This document shows positions 47,104 to 56,309 of a stretch of 64,000 bases of DNA, in pieces. How positions within the stretch are numbered: position 1 is the first letter of the stretch; every line of letters starts with the position of its first letter. Both the position numbers and the translations under genes were made by a program. Source of the stretch: Kitasatospora herbaricolor (GTDB taxonomy: Bacteria; Actinomycetota; Actinomycetes; Streptomycetales; Streptomycetaceae); the NCBI RefSeq assembly GCF_030813695.1, contig NZ_JAUSVA010000002.1:7153501-7217500 (forward strand), in the 5' to 3' direction. Below the pieces are notes generated by a model. That model saw only the letters and a list, made by a program, of their open reading frames with translations, made no database searches and was not told the DNA's origin.

Positions 47104-47976
47104 ATGACCGCCGCCCACCCTGCCTCGTCCGCCACCCCTGTCACGCCCGCCTTGTCCGCCCACCCTGCCGCACCTGCCGCACCTGTCACTTCCGCCGGTG
47201 CCGCCGGGCCCGGGCCCGCCGCCGGCCGGGTCACCGCCTCGGCCTGGCGGGCGGTGCTGCGGGCCGAGGCCCGCCTGTTCGGCCGCGAGCCGCTCGCCCT
47301 CTTCTGGATCGTGCTGTTCCCCGCCCTGCTGGTGACGATCCTCGGCCTGATCCCGGCCTTCCGGCAGCCGCAGGCCGAACTCGGCGGCCGCCGGGTGATC
47401 GACCTGTACGTGCCGGTGGCCGTGCTGCTCGCGCTGATCCTGTCCGGGCTGCAGGCGATGCCGCCCGTGCTGGCCGGCTACCGGGAGCGCGGCATCCTGC
47501 GCCGGATGTCGACCACGCCGGTGCGGCCGGGGGCGCTGCTGGCCGCGCAGATCCTGCTGCACGGCGCCGCCGCGCTGGGCTCGGCGGCGCTCTCGCTCAC
47601 CGTGGGCCGGCTCGCCTTCGGCGTCGCCCTCCCGCGGCAGGCCCCCGGGTACCTGCTGGCGCTGCTCCTCGCCGCCCTCGCCGCGCTCGGGGCCGGCGCG
47701 GGCGTGGCCGCCCTCGTCCGGAACACCAAGGCCGCGAGCGCGGCGGCCGGGGCGGTGACCTTCCCGATGATGTTCGGCGCCGGGGTCTGGATCCCGGTCC
47801 AGGCGATGCCGCCCCTGCTGCGGGGCATCGTCTCCTGGACGCCCTTCGGGGCAGGGGCCCGGGCGCTGGGGCAGGCGGCCGCCGGTGACTGGCCGAGCTG
47901 GTCGCACCTGGGCGTCATGGCACTCTGGGCGGTGGTGCTGACCGGCACCGCGGCCCGCTGGTTCCGGTGGGCCTAG
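47104..47976 (+). CDS. ABC-2 exporter permease
   Basis: This 290-aa protein has a ~40-residue Ala/Pro-rich cytoplasmic start, then about six hydrophobic helices. The family motif after helix 2-3 reads YRERGILRRMSTTPVRPGALL (the coupling-helix region RERGILRRLRTTPV of ABC-2 permeases). It pairs with the preceding ATPase to export an unknown compound. The ATG follows the ATPase stop by one base, with GGAGG inside the end of the ATPase gene. Confidence 0.9.
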   Translation: MTAAHPASSATPVTPALSAHPAAPAAPVTSAGAAGPGPAAGRVTASAWRAVLRAEARLFGREPLALFWIVLFPALLVTILGLIPAFRQPQAELGGRRVIDLYVPVAVLLALILSGLQAMPPVLAGYRERGILRRMSTTPVRPGALLAAQILLHGAAALGSAALSLTVGRLAFGVALPRQAPGYLLALLLAALAALGAGAGVAALVRNTKAASAAAGAVTFPMMFGAGVWIPVQAMPPLLRGIVSWTPFGAGARALGQAAAGDWPSWSHLGVMALWAVVLTGTAARWFRWA

Positions 47977-47996
47977 CACGGGGGAGAGGCGGGCGG

Positions 47997-49289
47997 ATGG
48001 CTGTCGGGGTCGGGGTCGGGCTCGGGGGCGCCGGAACGGCGGCGGTGGAGCAGGGGTGGAACCGGTTCTTCCGGCGGGGGCCGTACGCCCTGCTGGGCAC
48101 CGCGGTCGTGCTCGCCGTCGCCACCGGCCCGGTGCTGATGACCCGTGAGGAAGGCCTCGCCGCCGGGGTGCTGGTCGCCGCCGCCCTCACCCTGGAGGTG
48201 TGGTGGGGCCGCACCGCCGCGGGGCGGCCGGCCCTCGCCCCGGCCGGGCGCCTCCACTACGCCGTCCGGTTGCTGCTCGCCTTCGCCCTCACCTGGCTGA
48301 ACCCCTTCTTCGCCGTCTACGCCGTGCTCGGCTACTTCGACGCGGCCCGGCTGCTGCCGCGCCGGGCCGCCCGGCTCGGTGAACTCGCCACCGCCGTGAC
48401 CATGGCCGGCTCGCAGTCCGGCGGCCTGCCGCCCGCCACGGCGGAGAACTGGATCGCCTTCGGCGCGCTGTTCGCGCTCAACTCCTCGCTGGTGCTGGTC
48501 TTCGGCCGGCTGGCCGCCCGGGAGAAGGACAGCGCCGAGGCCCAGGCGGCCGCCATCACGGCGCTGGAGCGGGCCAATGCCCGGCTGGAGCAGGCGCTCG
48601 CCGAGAACGCCGGCCTGCACGCCCAACTCCTCGTCCAGGCCCGGGAGGCAGGTGTCGCCGACGAGCGCCGGCGGCTGGCCGCCGAGATCCACGACACCAT
48701 CGCGCAGGGCCTGGCGGGCATCGTCACCCAGCTCCAGGCCGCCGCCGACAGCGCCGACCCGACGGCCGCCCGCGCCCATGCCGAGCGGGCCGCCGCGCTC
48801 GCCCGGGAGAGTCTCGGCGAGGCCCGGCGCTCGGTGCACGACCTCGCGCCGGGGCCGCTGGAACTGGGCACCCTGCCGCAGGCGCTGGCCGGGATCACCG
48901 ACGCCTGGGCGGGCAGCACCGAGGTGCCCGCCACCTTCACCGTCACCGGCCGGCCCGAGCCGCTGCACCGGGAGGTCGAGGCCACCCTGCTGCGGATCGC
49001 GCAGGAGGCGCTGGCCAACGCGGCCCGGCACGCCCGGGCCGGGCGGGTCGGCGTCACCCTCTCCTACATGGACGACGAGGTGACCCTCGACGTACGGGAC
49101 GACGGCTGCGGGTTCGACCCGTTCGCACCGCCCGACCCCGGGCCGGCCGGCGTGCCCCGGGCCGGCGGCTTCGGCCTGCGTGGCATGCGGGCCCGGGCCG
49201 AACGGATCGCCGGTACCGTCGACATCGAGTCGGAGCCCGGCGGCGGGACGGCGGTCTGTGCCCGCGTACCCTTGGTGCGCCATGGCTGA
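47997..49289 (+). CDS. NarL-type sensor histidine kinase (HisKA_3)
   Basis: This 430-aa kinase has about four or five N-terminal transmembrane helices (about 25-175), a coiled-coil linker (about 180-225) and the HisKA_3 dimerisation box ERRRLAAEIHDTIAQGLAGI (phospho-His). The ATPase domain follows with EALANAARHA (N box), DDGCGFD (G1) and GGFGLRGMRARA (G2). The input domain has no recognised sensory fold, so it may sense the membrane or transporter itself. The ATG at 47997 has GGGGAGAGG upstream; a GTG at 47967 inside the permease is less likely. It overlaps the regulator gene by 8 bp. Confidence 0.9.
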   Translation: MAVGVGVGLGGAGTAAVEQGWNRFFRRGPYALLGTAVVLAVATGPVLMTREEGLAAGVLVAAALTLEVWWGRTAAGRPALAPAGRLHYAVRLLLAFALTWLNPFFAVYAVLGYFDAARLLPRRAARLGELATAVTMAGSQSGGLPPATAENWIAFGALFALNSSLVLVFGRLAAREKDSAEAQAAAITALERANARLEQALAENAGLHAQLLVQAREAGVADERRRLAAEIHDTIAQGLAGIVTQLQAAADSADPTAARAHAERAAALARESLGEARRSVHDLAPGPLELGTLPQALAGITDAWAGSTEVPATFTVTGRPEPLHREVEATLLRIAQEALANAARHARAGRVGVTLSYMDDEVTLDVRDDGCGFDPFAPPDPGPAGVPRAGGFGLRGMRARAERIAGTVDIESEPGGGTAVCARVPLVRHG

Positions 49290-49914
49290 ACACACCATCA
49301 CCCTGCTGATCGTCGACGACCACCCCGTGGTCCGGGACGGACTGCGCGGCATGTTCGCCGCGGCCGCCGGCTTCCAGGTGCTGGGCGAGGCCGCCGACGG
49401 TGTCGAGGCGGTGCTGCTCGCCGGACAGCTGGACCCCGACGTGATCCTGATGGACCTTCGGATGCCCGGCGGCTCCGGCGTCCGGGCCATCGCCGAACTG
49501 ACCCGCCGTGGGGCGCGTGCCAAGGTGCTGGTGCTGACCACCTACGACACCGACACCGACACCCTCCCGGCGATCGAGGCCGGTGCCACCGGCTACCTGC
49601 TCAAGGACGCGCCACGGGACGAGCTGTTCGGCGCCGTCCGGGCGGCGGCCGAGGGGCGGACGGTGCTGTCGCCGGCCATCGCCTCGCGGCTGGTCTCGCG
49701 GGTCAGGTCGCCCGGCAACGACGCGCTGAGCAGCCGCGAGCGCGAGGTGCTGCGGCTGGTCGCCAAGGGCACCTCGAACCGTGCGATCGCCGGGGTGCTG
49801 TTCATCAGCGAGGCCACCGTCAAGACCCATCTGACCCACATCTACGGCAAGTTGGGCGTCGGTGACCGGGCGGCGGCGGTCGCCGTCGGGTACGACCGGG
49901 GGATCCTCGGCTGA
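49282..49914 (+). CDS. NarL/LuxR-family response regulator
   Basis: This 210-aa regulator has a receiver domain (LLIVDDHPVVRDGL, phosphoacceptor in VILMDLRMPGGSG near Asp56, Thr in VLTTYDT, Lys in YLLKDA) and a LuxR helix-turn-helix (ALSSREREVLRLVAKGTSNRAIAG, then EATVKTHLTHIYGKLGV). It starts within the kinase gene and is the last gene of a four-gene transporter/two-component operon. It probably controls that operon in response to the exported compound. Confidence 0.93.
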   Translation: MAEHTITLLIVDDHPVVRDGLRGMFAAAAGFQVLGEAADGVEAVLLAGQLDPDVILMDLRMPGGSGVRAIAELTRRGARAKVLVLTTYDTDTDTLPAIEAGATGYLLKDAPRDELFGAVRAAAEGRTVLSPAIASRLVSRVRSPGNDALSSREREVLRLVAKGTSNRAIAGVLFISEATVKTHLTHIYGKLGVGDRAAAVAVGYDRGILG

Positions 49915-49989
49915 ACCCCGGCCGGGCGGCCGGCGTTCAGGACCGGCCGGGCGTCCCGGTGTTCAGGGACCGGCCCGGCGTCCCGGGCC

Positions 49990-52900
49990 TCAGGCGTCCT
50001 CCCGGCCCACCAGGGACAGCGTCGAGCCGTGCCGGTTCTTCCGGACCAGCAGCTGGGCCGGGATCCGGGCGCGCAGATCGGCGACATGGCTGACGATGCC
50101 GACCGCGCGGTCGCGTTCGCGCAGACCGTCCAGCACGTCCATCACCTCCTCCAGCGCCTGCTCGTCCAGCGTGCCGAAGCCCTCGTCGATGAAGAGGGTG
50201 TCCAGCGGCATCCCGCCGGCCTCGTCCGTCACCACGTCGGCCAGACCGAGGGCCAGCGCGAGCGAGGCGAAGAAGCTCTCGCCGCCGGAGAGCGTCGCGG
50301 TGTCGCGCTCGGTGCCCGTCCAGGCGTCCACCACCCGCAGCGACAGGCCGGAGCGCTTGCCGCCGGACGTCCGGTCGTCGCTGTGCACCAGCGTGTACCG
50401 CCCGCCCGACATCCGGACCAGCCGGTCGCTAGCAGCCGCCGCCACCTGCTCCAGCCGGGCCGCCAGGACGTACGACTCCAGCCGCATCCGCAGCCGGTTC
50501 TCGCCGGAGGTGCCGGCGGCCAGCGCGGCCAGCCGGCTGATCCGGGCGTAGCCGTCCAGCACCGGGGCCAGCGAGGCGGCCAGTTCGGCCAGCCGCCGCC
50601 CGATCCGGGCCAGGTCCGCGCAGCGCTCGCGGGCTGCGTGCTGCGCCGCGGTGGCCCGCGCCAGCCGGTCGGTGGCCGCCTGCGCCGCCGCCCGGGCACC
50701 CGCCGGATCGGCCGGCGGGAGGGCGGCCGCCGCCACCAGCTCCGGCGCTGCGAGCAGCCGCTGAGCCGCCGACAGTTCGCTGTGGTGCCGCTCCAGCCGC
50801 TGCTGCAGCGCGGCGCGCTCGGCGGCCGGCAGCAGCACCGCGGCGGCCTCCCGGGCGCTCGGGAAACCGGCCGCGGCGGCCGCCCCGGCCAGCTCCTCCT
50901 CCGCCTCCTTCAACCGGGCGGCGGCCTGGGCGCCGGTGCGCGCGGCGGCCAGCAGCGCGGACACCGACCGGGCCAGGCCGGCCAGCGCGGCGGCCCGCTC
51001 GGCCACCGAAGCGGCCTCGCCACGGGCGGCCGCCACCTGCCGCGCCAGCTCCTGCCGCTCGGTGCGCACGGCCTCCAGCCGGGCCGTCCGGACGGCGCTC
51101 CGCTCGCCGGCCTCGCGCAGCCGGGACGCCTGCTCCGCCTGCTGTCGGGTGAGCCCCTCGATCCGTCCGGTCACCGCCCCGAGCGCGTCGGCCGCGCGCA
51201 GGGCGACGCGGTGCTCCTCGGCCAGCGCGGCCAGCGCGCCGTCCAGTTCCGCCGCGCTCTCCTCGCCCGCGGCGCCGGCCGCAGCCGCCTCCTGCACCCG
51301 CAGGGCGGTGAGGGACTGGTCGGCGACGGCCAGTCGCCGCTCGGCCTCGGCCTGCGCGGCCCTGGCCCGCTCCTCGTCCTCCGGCCGGACCTGGCCGCCG
51401 GCCGGCCGGGCCGGCGCCGGGTGCCCGGGCGAACCGCAGACCCGGCAGGCCTCGCCGGCCCGCAGCTGGGCGGCCAGCTCGGCCGCCATGCCGGCCAGCC
51501 GGCGCTCCCGGACGTCCTGGCCGTGCTCGCGGGCGTCCAGGAAGCGGCCGTGCAGGTCCAGCCGCTGTTCCTCGGCCCGGCCGATCTCCTCGCGCAGCCC
51601 GTCCCGGCGGCGGGCGGCGGCGAGCCGGCCGGTGACCTCCGCCCGGCGGGCGTCCACCTGCTCGACCTCGGCCGCGGCGGCCCGGGCCGCGGACTGCTCC
51701 TCCTGGAGGGCGGCGAACCTGCCCTCGAACCCGGCCAGCCACTCGGCCGCGTCCTCGGCCAGCTCCTCGGCGCGGCGCCGCTCGTCCTCCAGCGCCGTCT
51801 CCTCCCGGACCAGCTCGGCGCAGCGCCGCTCCTGGACCCCGGCGGCCTCCAGCCGCACCACCTCGGCGCGCAGCCGCAGTTCGGCGTGGGCCAGCTCCTC
51901 GGTCTCGGCCCGGGCCAGCAACGGGCCGGAGTCCGGCACCCCGGCCGGGTCGTCCCGGTCGCCGCGGCCCTGCCCGGCCGGGAAGCGGCCCAGGTTCTCG
52001 CGATGGCGGTGCTCCTCGCGCCGGGCGTCCTCGTACGCCCGCACGGCCGCGTCCCGCAGCCGCAGCACGGCCTCCACACCGACGGCGGCCTGCGCCGCCG
52101 CCAGCCGGTCGCGTTCGCCCGCCAGCGCGGCCTCCTGCTCGGTCAGCCGGGCGGCCTGCAGCACGGCCTCGCGGTGGCGCCGCTGGTGCTCCGCCAGCTC
52201 GCCCGCCGCGGCCTGCCGGTGCTGCGCCTCCTGGTGCCGCTCCCGGGCGCCGGCCAGCGCGCTCTCGGCCACGGCGAGCTGCTCGGCGGCCCCGCTGCGC
52301 AGGATCGCCGCCCAGGCGAGCACGCCGGCGGTGAGATCCGCCGAGGTGCCCGGTGCTTCGTCCTCGGCGGGCACCCAGTCGGCGGCGGGCTCGGCCGCCG
52401 GGCCGGCCGCCTGCTCGGCCTTGCTGACGAGGTCGCGCAGCCCGCGCCGGCCGGCCTGCACGGCGGCCTCCTGGGCCCGCCGCCGGTCCGCCAGCCAGCT
52501 CTCGACCTGCCCGAACCGACGGGTGTCGAACAGCCGGCCGAGCAGCTCGGCGCGCTGGGCGGCGTCCGCCCGCAGGAAGCGGGCGAAGTCGCCCTGCGGC
52601 AGCAGGACCACCTGGCAGAACTGCTCGCGGCTCATCCCGACCAGGCGGTGGATCTCCTCCCCGGTCTCCTGGTGCGACTTGCTGCCGGCCCGCCAGCCGG
52701 GAGTGCCGTCACCCGTGTCGGCCACCCACTCCCGCAGCAGGGTCTGGGCCCGCTCCTTGGTCAGTCCGCCGGCCTTGGTCTTCTTCGGGCGCAGCTGCTC
52801 CGGCAGCCGGACGATCTCCAGCCGGCGGCCGCCGAGGGTCAGCTCCAGCCGTACCTCGGTGAGCCGGTTCGGGTCGGCGTGGTCGCTGCGCAGCCGATTG

Positions 52901-53085
52901 GCGGTGCGGGCCCCCGGCACCTCGCCGTAGAGCGCGAAGCAGACCGCGTCCAGCACGCTGCTCTTGCCCGCGCCGGTGGCGCCGCGCAGCAGGAACAGGC
53001 CGCCGGAGGAGAGCGCGTCGAAGTCGACCCGCTCGGTGCCGGCGAACGGGCCGAAGGCGGTGACCGTCAGCTGGTGCAGTCTCAT
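49990..53085 (-). CDS. sbcC: DNA repair exonuclease SbcCD, ATPase/SMC-like subunit SbcC
   Basis: This 1031-aa protein has an N-terminal Walker A (LLRGATGAGKSSVLDAVCF), Q-loop LPQGDFARFL and a long coiled-coil region (about 200-830). The zinc hook CRVCGSPGH is about residue 545. The C-terminal ATPase half shows signature TLSGGESFFASLALALGL and Walker B/D-loop TLFIDEGFGTLDE. With SbcD it cuts hairpins and protein-blocked DNA ends. The coiled coil is Ala/Arg/Glu-rich, and its antisense frames are long open shadows. It is encoded 67 bp downstream of sbcD. Confidence 0.96.
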   Translation of the reverse strand: MRLHQLTVTAFGPFAGTERVDFDALSSGGLFLLRGATGAGKSSVLDAVCFALYGEVPGARTANRLRSDHADPNRLTEVRLELTLGGRRLEIVRLPEQLRPKKTKAGGLTKERAQTLLREWVADTGDGTPGWRAGSKSHQETGEEIHRLVGMSREQFCQVVLLPQGDFARFLRADAAQRAELLGRLFDTRRFGQVESWLADRRRAQEAAVQAGRRGLRDLVSKAEQAAGPAAEPAADWVPAEDEAPGTSADLTAGVLAWAAILRSGAAEQLAVAESALAGARERHQEAQHRQAAAGELAEHQRRHREAVLQAARLTEQEAALAGERDRLAAAQAAVGVEAVLRLRDAAVRAYEDARREEHRHRENLGRFPAGQGRGDRDDPAGVPDSGPLLARAETEELAHAELRLRAEVVRLEAAGVQERRCAELVREETALEDERRRAEELAEDAAEWLAGFEGRFAALQEEQSAARAAAAEVEQVDARRAEVTGRLAAARRRDGLREEIGRAEEQRLDLHGRFLDAREHGQDVRERRLAGMAAELAAQLRAGEACRVCGSPGHPAPARPAGGQVRPEDEERARAAQAEAERRLAVADQSLTALRVQEAAAAGAAGEESAAELDGALAALAEEHRVALRAADALGAVTGRIEGLTRQQAEQASRLREAGERSAVRTARLEAVRTERQELARQVAAARGEAASVAERAAALAGLARSVSALLAAARTGAQAAARLKEAEEELAGAAAAAGFPSAREAAAVLLPAAERAALQQRLERHHSELSAAQRLLAAPELVAAAALPPADPAGARAAAQAATDRLARATAAQHAARERCADLARIGRRLAELAASLAPVLDGYARISRLAALAAGTSGENRLRMRLESYVLAARLEQVAAAASDRLVRMSGGRYTLVHSDDRTSGGKRSGLSLRVVDAWTGTERDTATLSGGESFFASLALALGLADVVTDEAGGMPLDTLFIDEGFGTLDEQALEEVMDVLDGLRERDRAVGIVSHVADLRARIPAQLLVRKNRHGSTLSLVGREDA

Positions 53086-53152
53086 CGGGGCGGCTCCTGC
53101 CGGCGGTGGGGTGCGGGCGACCGGTGCGCCGGGGGAAGGCCGGCGGGTGCGG

Positions 53153-54319
53153 TCACGGCTGGTCCGCCCGCCGGTCGGCGCTCTCGCGGGTGCTCTCGAA
53201 GCCCTCGCGCAGCCAGCGCAGCTCGGTGTCGTCCGGTTCGGTGCCGGGCCGGACGTGCCGCACGAAGCCCTCGGCGATCTCCAGGTCGGTGCGCCCCCGG
53301 ACCCGGGAGGCGTAGGACCGAGCCGGGCCCGTCCCGGTCTCGTCCGGGTCGAAGAGCAGCTGGAGGGTGTGCGGGAAGCGTCGGCGCAGCCGCTCCATCG
53401 GCTCGGCCGGGCGGCCCGGATCGGTCAGCGTGACCTGCACCCAGGACTGCTCGTGCCTGGTGTGGCGCGGGTCGGCCAGCAGGTCCTCCAGCCGCCCGCG
53501 CAGGCAGGCCAGCTCCCGGGGGACGGGCGTGTACGCGCGCTCGGCGGTCACCGAGCCGTCCGCCGCCAGGTCCACCAGCCACATCGACTTGCGGTGGTCC
53601 ACCTCGGAGAACGAGTAGGCGAGCGGGGAGCCGCTGTAGCGCACGTGCGGGGCCAGGGTCTGGCAGCCGTGCAGGTGGCCCAGGGCGGCGTAGTGCACGC
53701 CGTCGAACACCGTCAGCGGGACGTTCGCCACCCCGCCGACGGCGATGTCGCGCTCGCTGTCGCTGGGCGCCCCGCCGGTCACGAAGGCGTGCGCCAGCAC
53801 CACCGCGCGGGTGCCCGCCGGCCGGCCGGCCAGGTCCGCCCGGACCTGCTCCATCGCGGCGCCGAGGACGGCCGCGTGGCCCCCGCGCTCCAGCCCGAAG
53901 CTCTCGCGGACCAGTGCCGGCTCCAGGTACGGCAGCCCGTACACGGCCACCGGGCCGTGCTCGTCGGCCAGCAGGACCGGCGTGCCGCAGCCGGCCGGGT
54001 CGGTCCGCAGGTGGATGCCGGCCCGGTCGATCAGGCCGGCGCCGACGCCGAGCCGCCGGGCCGAGTCGTGGTTGCCGCTGATGAAGACGGTGGGCACGCC
54101 GAGCCCGGCGAGGCGGTGCAGGGCCTGGTCGAAGAGGGCGACCGCCTCCAGCCCGGGCAGCGCCCGGTCGTACACGTCGCCGGCCACCAGCACGGCCTGG
54201 ACACGCTCCTCCCGGACCACGTCCACCAGGTGGTCGAGGAAGGCGCGCTGGGCGTCGTGCAGGCTCTCCCGGTGGAAGGAGCGCCCGAGGTGCCAGTCGG
54301 AGGTATGCAGCAGTCGCAT
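53153..54319 (-). CDS. sbcD: DNA repair exonuclease SbcCD, nuclease subunit SbcD
   Basis: This 388-aa metallophosphoesterase-type nuclease has HTSDWHLGRSFHRE (motif I), VLVAGDVYDRALP (motif II), FISGNHDSARRLG (motif III) and ALGHLHGCQ (late His motif), with a C-terminal capping domain. It forms the Mn2+-dependent nuclease of the SbcCD complex. The start ATG at 54319 begins exactly at the conserved MRLLHTSDWHLG; the open frame upstream to 54565 is not conserved in form. It diverges from the low-complexity gene at 54558. Confidence 0.96.
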   Translation of the reverse strand: MRLLHTSDWHLGRSFHRESLHDAQRAFLDHLVDVVREERVQAVLVAGDVYDRALPGLEAVALFDQALHRLAGLGVPTVFISGNHDSARRLGVGAGLIDRAGIHLRTDPAGCGTPVLLADEHGPVAVYGLPYLEPALVRESFGLERGGHAAVLGAAMEQVRADLAGRPAGTRAVVLAHAFVTGGAPSDSERDIAVGGVANVPLTVFDGVHYAALGHLHGCQTLAPHVRYSGSPLAYSFSEVDHRKSMWLVDLAADGSVTAERAYTPVPRELACLRGRLEDLLADPRHTRHEQSWVQVTLTDPGRPAEPMERLRRRFPHTLQLLFDPDETGTGPARSYASRVRGRTDLEIAEGFVRHVRPGTEPDDTELRWLREGFESTRESADRRADQP

Positions 54320-54557
54320 GGTCCACGACCTTAACGGCAGGCACCGACAACTCGGGGCGGAACGGGCGCGGCCTCCCGCCCGCCGGCCCCGCCGGACCCT
54401 GCCCGTGGTCGCTCTCGGTGGATTGTCAGTGACGCTGTGTATGTTCTGGGCTGCCGGGCACCCGGGCCTTCCGGGCCGTCCGGCGACCGTGCCGCGCCCG
54501 TTCCGGCGGCATGCCCGGGCGTGCCGCCCGGGTGGACCCGAGGACAGAGGGAGGGCC

Positions 54558-55916
54558 ATGTCCAAGCCCGTCCGGTACCGCCCGCAACCCGACCACCGCC
54601 GGCAGTCCGCCTGCCAGGGGCCCGAGGAACGGCTCCCCGCCCCCGGGAACCGCCGCCGCCTCGCGGACCCCCACGACTCCGAGACCCGTCACGACCCCGA
54701 GACCCGTCACTACCCCGGGGGCGGGAACGCCCCGGGGGGCGGCCGCCCGCCCGCGGCGCCCCGGGGCGGGCGGGCCCGGCGGGACGGGCGGGAGCGCCGT
54801 GACCGACGACACGGTCCGGGCCTCGCCGACCGGGGCCCCGGTCGCCCCGCGGACCGCGGCGGGCAGCCGGACCGGCCCGGGGTTCCGACGGGCGCCTGGC
54901 CCGCCGGGTACCCCGGGGCCGCCCGCGGGGGGACGGGTCGCCGGCCGGCCGGTCCCGGATCCGGTCACGGGGGCGGCCCCGGCACCCGCCCGCGTGGCCG
55001 GGGCGGCCCGCGCGGGGGTCCGCCGCCGCAGCCGGTCGCCCTGGCGGTGGCCGCCGACGCCGCCGACTTCGCCTGCCTCAGCCGGTACGGCATGTTCGGC
55101 CCTGGCACCTTCGAGGCGTACCTGCGGCGGACCGAGAGCCAGCTGCGGGCGCTCCGCGGCCAGGGCCTGGAGGTGCATCTGAGGGTCCTGGAGCCGGCGG
55201 ACTTCGAGGACTTCTGCGAGGAGTTCGGCCTCGGCCCGGAGGAGCCGGCGGCCCGGGTCGCCTACGCCGCCGACCCGGAGCTGGCGGGGGAGCCCTTCGT
55301 GTACGCGGGCGAGCGCCTCGGCGAGCTGCTCCCGGCCCTGGTCGAGGACCACCGGGCCCGGATCCGGATCTCGATCGCCTGCTCGGCGCTGCTGGCCGCG
55401 CTGGAGGAGGACGAGCGGCCGGAGCCGAGGCTGACGGCGGTGCTGGGCCACGTCTCCGAGCTGTACCTGGCGCTGGCTGCCGGCGCCGGCGAGGGCTGCC
55501 ACCTGCTGACCCTGCGCACGCACGGGCCGGAGGACGGCGAGGAGCTGACGGCGGCGGCCGAGGTCTGTGCCGAGGACGGGCGGCTCTTCGCCGGCGGGCG
55601 GGAGGCCGAGGCGTTCTGCGTGACGCTGGCGGCCGGCATCGCCGCCGACGGCGCGGGGGAGCTGCTGCTGCACAGCGTCCCGGCGGCGGGCCGGCCGCCC
55701 CTGGTCCGCGGGTGGCGGCTGGCGGCGGGGCGGCTCCGGCCGATGACGGTGCCCGAGGTGTTCGCCGCGCTGGCGGAGGACGCCGCCCGAGGGGTCGGGC
55801 TGCCGCAGGGCGTGGCCGCCCGGCCCGGCTTCGCCCTGCCCGGCCGGCCGGTGGCCTGCGAGCCGTCCCGCCCGGGTGCGGGTGGGCGCGGAGAGGCGGG
55901 TGGGGCCGGGGTCTGA
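54558..55916 (+). CDS. Hypothetical protein with disordered N-terminus (possible frameshift)
   Basis: This 452-aa frame has AGAGGGAGGG before the ATG. Residues 1-155 are Pro/Gly/Arg-rich without folded character. From VALAVAADAADFACLSRYGM onward it reads like a globular domain: TFEAYLRRTESQLRALRGQG and LEVHLRVLEPADFEDFCEEF, then a helical C-terminal half. Between 54797 and about 55010 the +1-shifted frame has stronger third-position G/C and its own GTG with a good ribosome site (VTDDTVRASPTGAPVAP). So the N-terminus could instead be that frame joined by a frameshift. I do not recognise the family. Confidence 0.65.
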   Translation: MSKPVRYRPQPDHRRQSACQGPEERLPAPGNRRRLADPHDSETRHDPETRHYPGGGNAPGGGRPPAAPRGGRARRDGRERRDRRHGPGLADRGPGRPADRGGQPDRPGVPTGAWPAGYPGAARGGTGRRPAGPGSGHGGGPGTRPRGRGGPRGGPPPQPVALAVAADAADFACLSRYGMFGPGTFEAYLRRTESQLRALRGQGLEVHLRVLEPADFEDFCEEFGLGPEEPAARVAYAADPELAGEPFVYAGERLGELLPALVEDHRARIRISIACSALLAALEEDERPEPRLTAVLGHVSELYLALAAGAGEGCHLLTLRTHGPEDGEELTAAAEVCAEDGRLFAGGREAEAFCVTLAAGIAADGAGELLLHSVPAAGRPPLVRGWRLAAGRLRPMTVPEVFAALAEDAARGVGLPQGVAARPGFALPGRPVACEPSRPGAGGRGEAGGAGV

Positions 55917-56309
55917 GCACGGGACACGAGCGGAGCCGGCAGCCGGCGGCCGGGGCAGGCCGCCGCCCGGCCGGACCCGGGGCGTCCGTCGTCGGCCGTC
56001 CCGGGGCCCCGGCCTGCCCCCGCGCCTGCGCCGGGCGCGGGCCCGGAGGCTCCGGGCGGCCGTCGCCCGGTGCGTACGGTCGCCCAGGTGTCCCGGACGC
56101 GGCGCCCGGGTGGCCGGGCAGTGGAGTGGCGTGTACGCCACGCGGGAGCCGGGGGCTGTTCATCGACCGCCTGTTCGGGGAAGATTCGTGGAAGATCAAC
56201 AGTCGGAGCGCGCGGCGGCCCCGTCCCGCCCGCTCCGCAGGCCCGTGCAGCACACCGGGACCGCGGACGGCCGCGGACCCGGCGGGCCCCGGCACCGGAG
56301 GGGGGACGA
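55917..56309. other. Gap upstream of the NUDIX gene
   Basis: 393 bp without a supported gene or clear regulatory element. An AT-richer patch at 56165-56205 may hold the NUDIX promoter. Confidence 0.3.

Noticed and set aside
50029..53433. 1134-codon open frame on the plus strand
   Set aside because: Shadow of sbcC/sbcD; Gln/Gly/Arg-rich translation without motifs, as expected opposite a G/C-biased coding strand.
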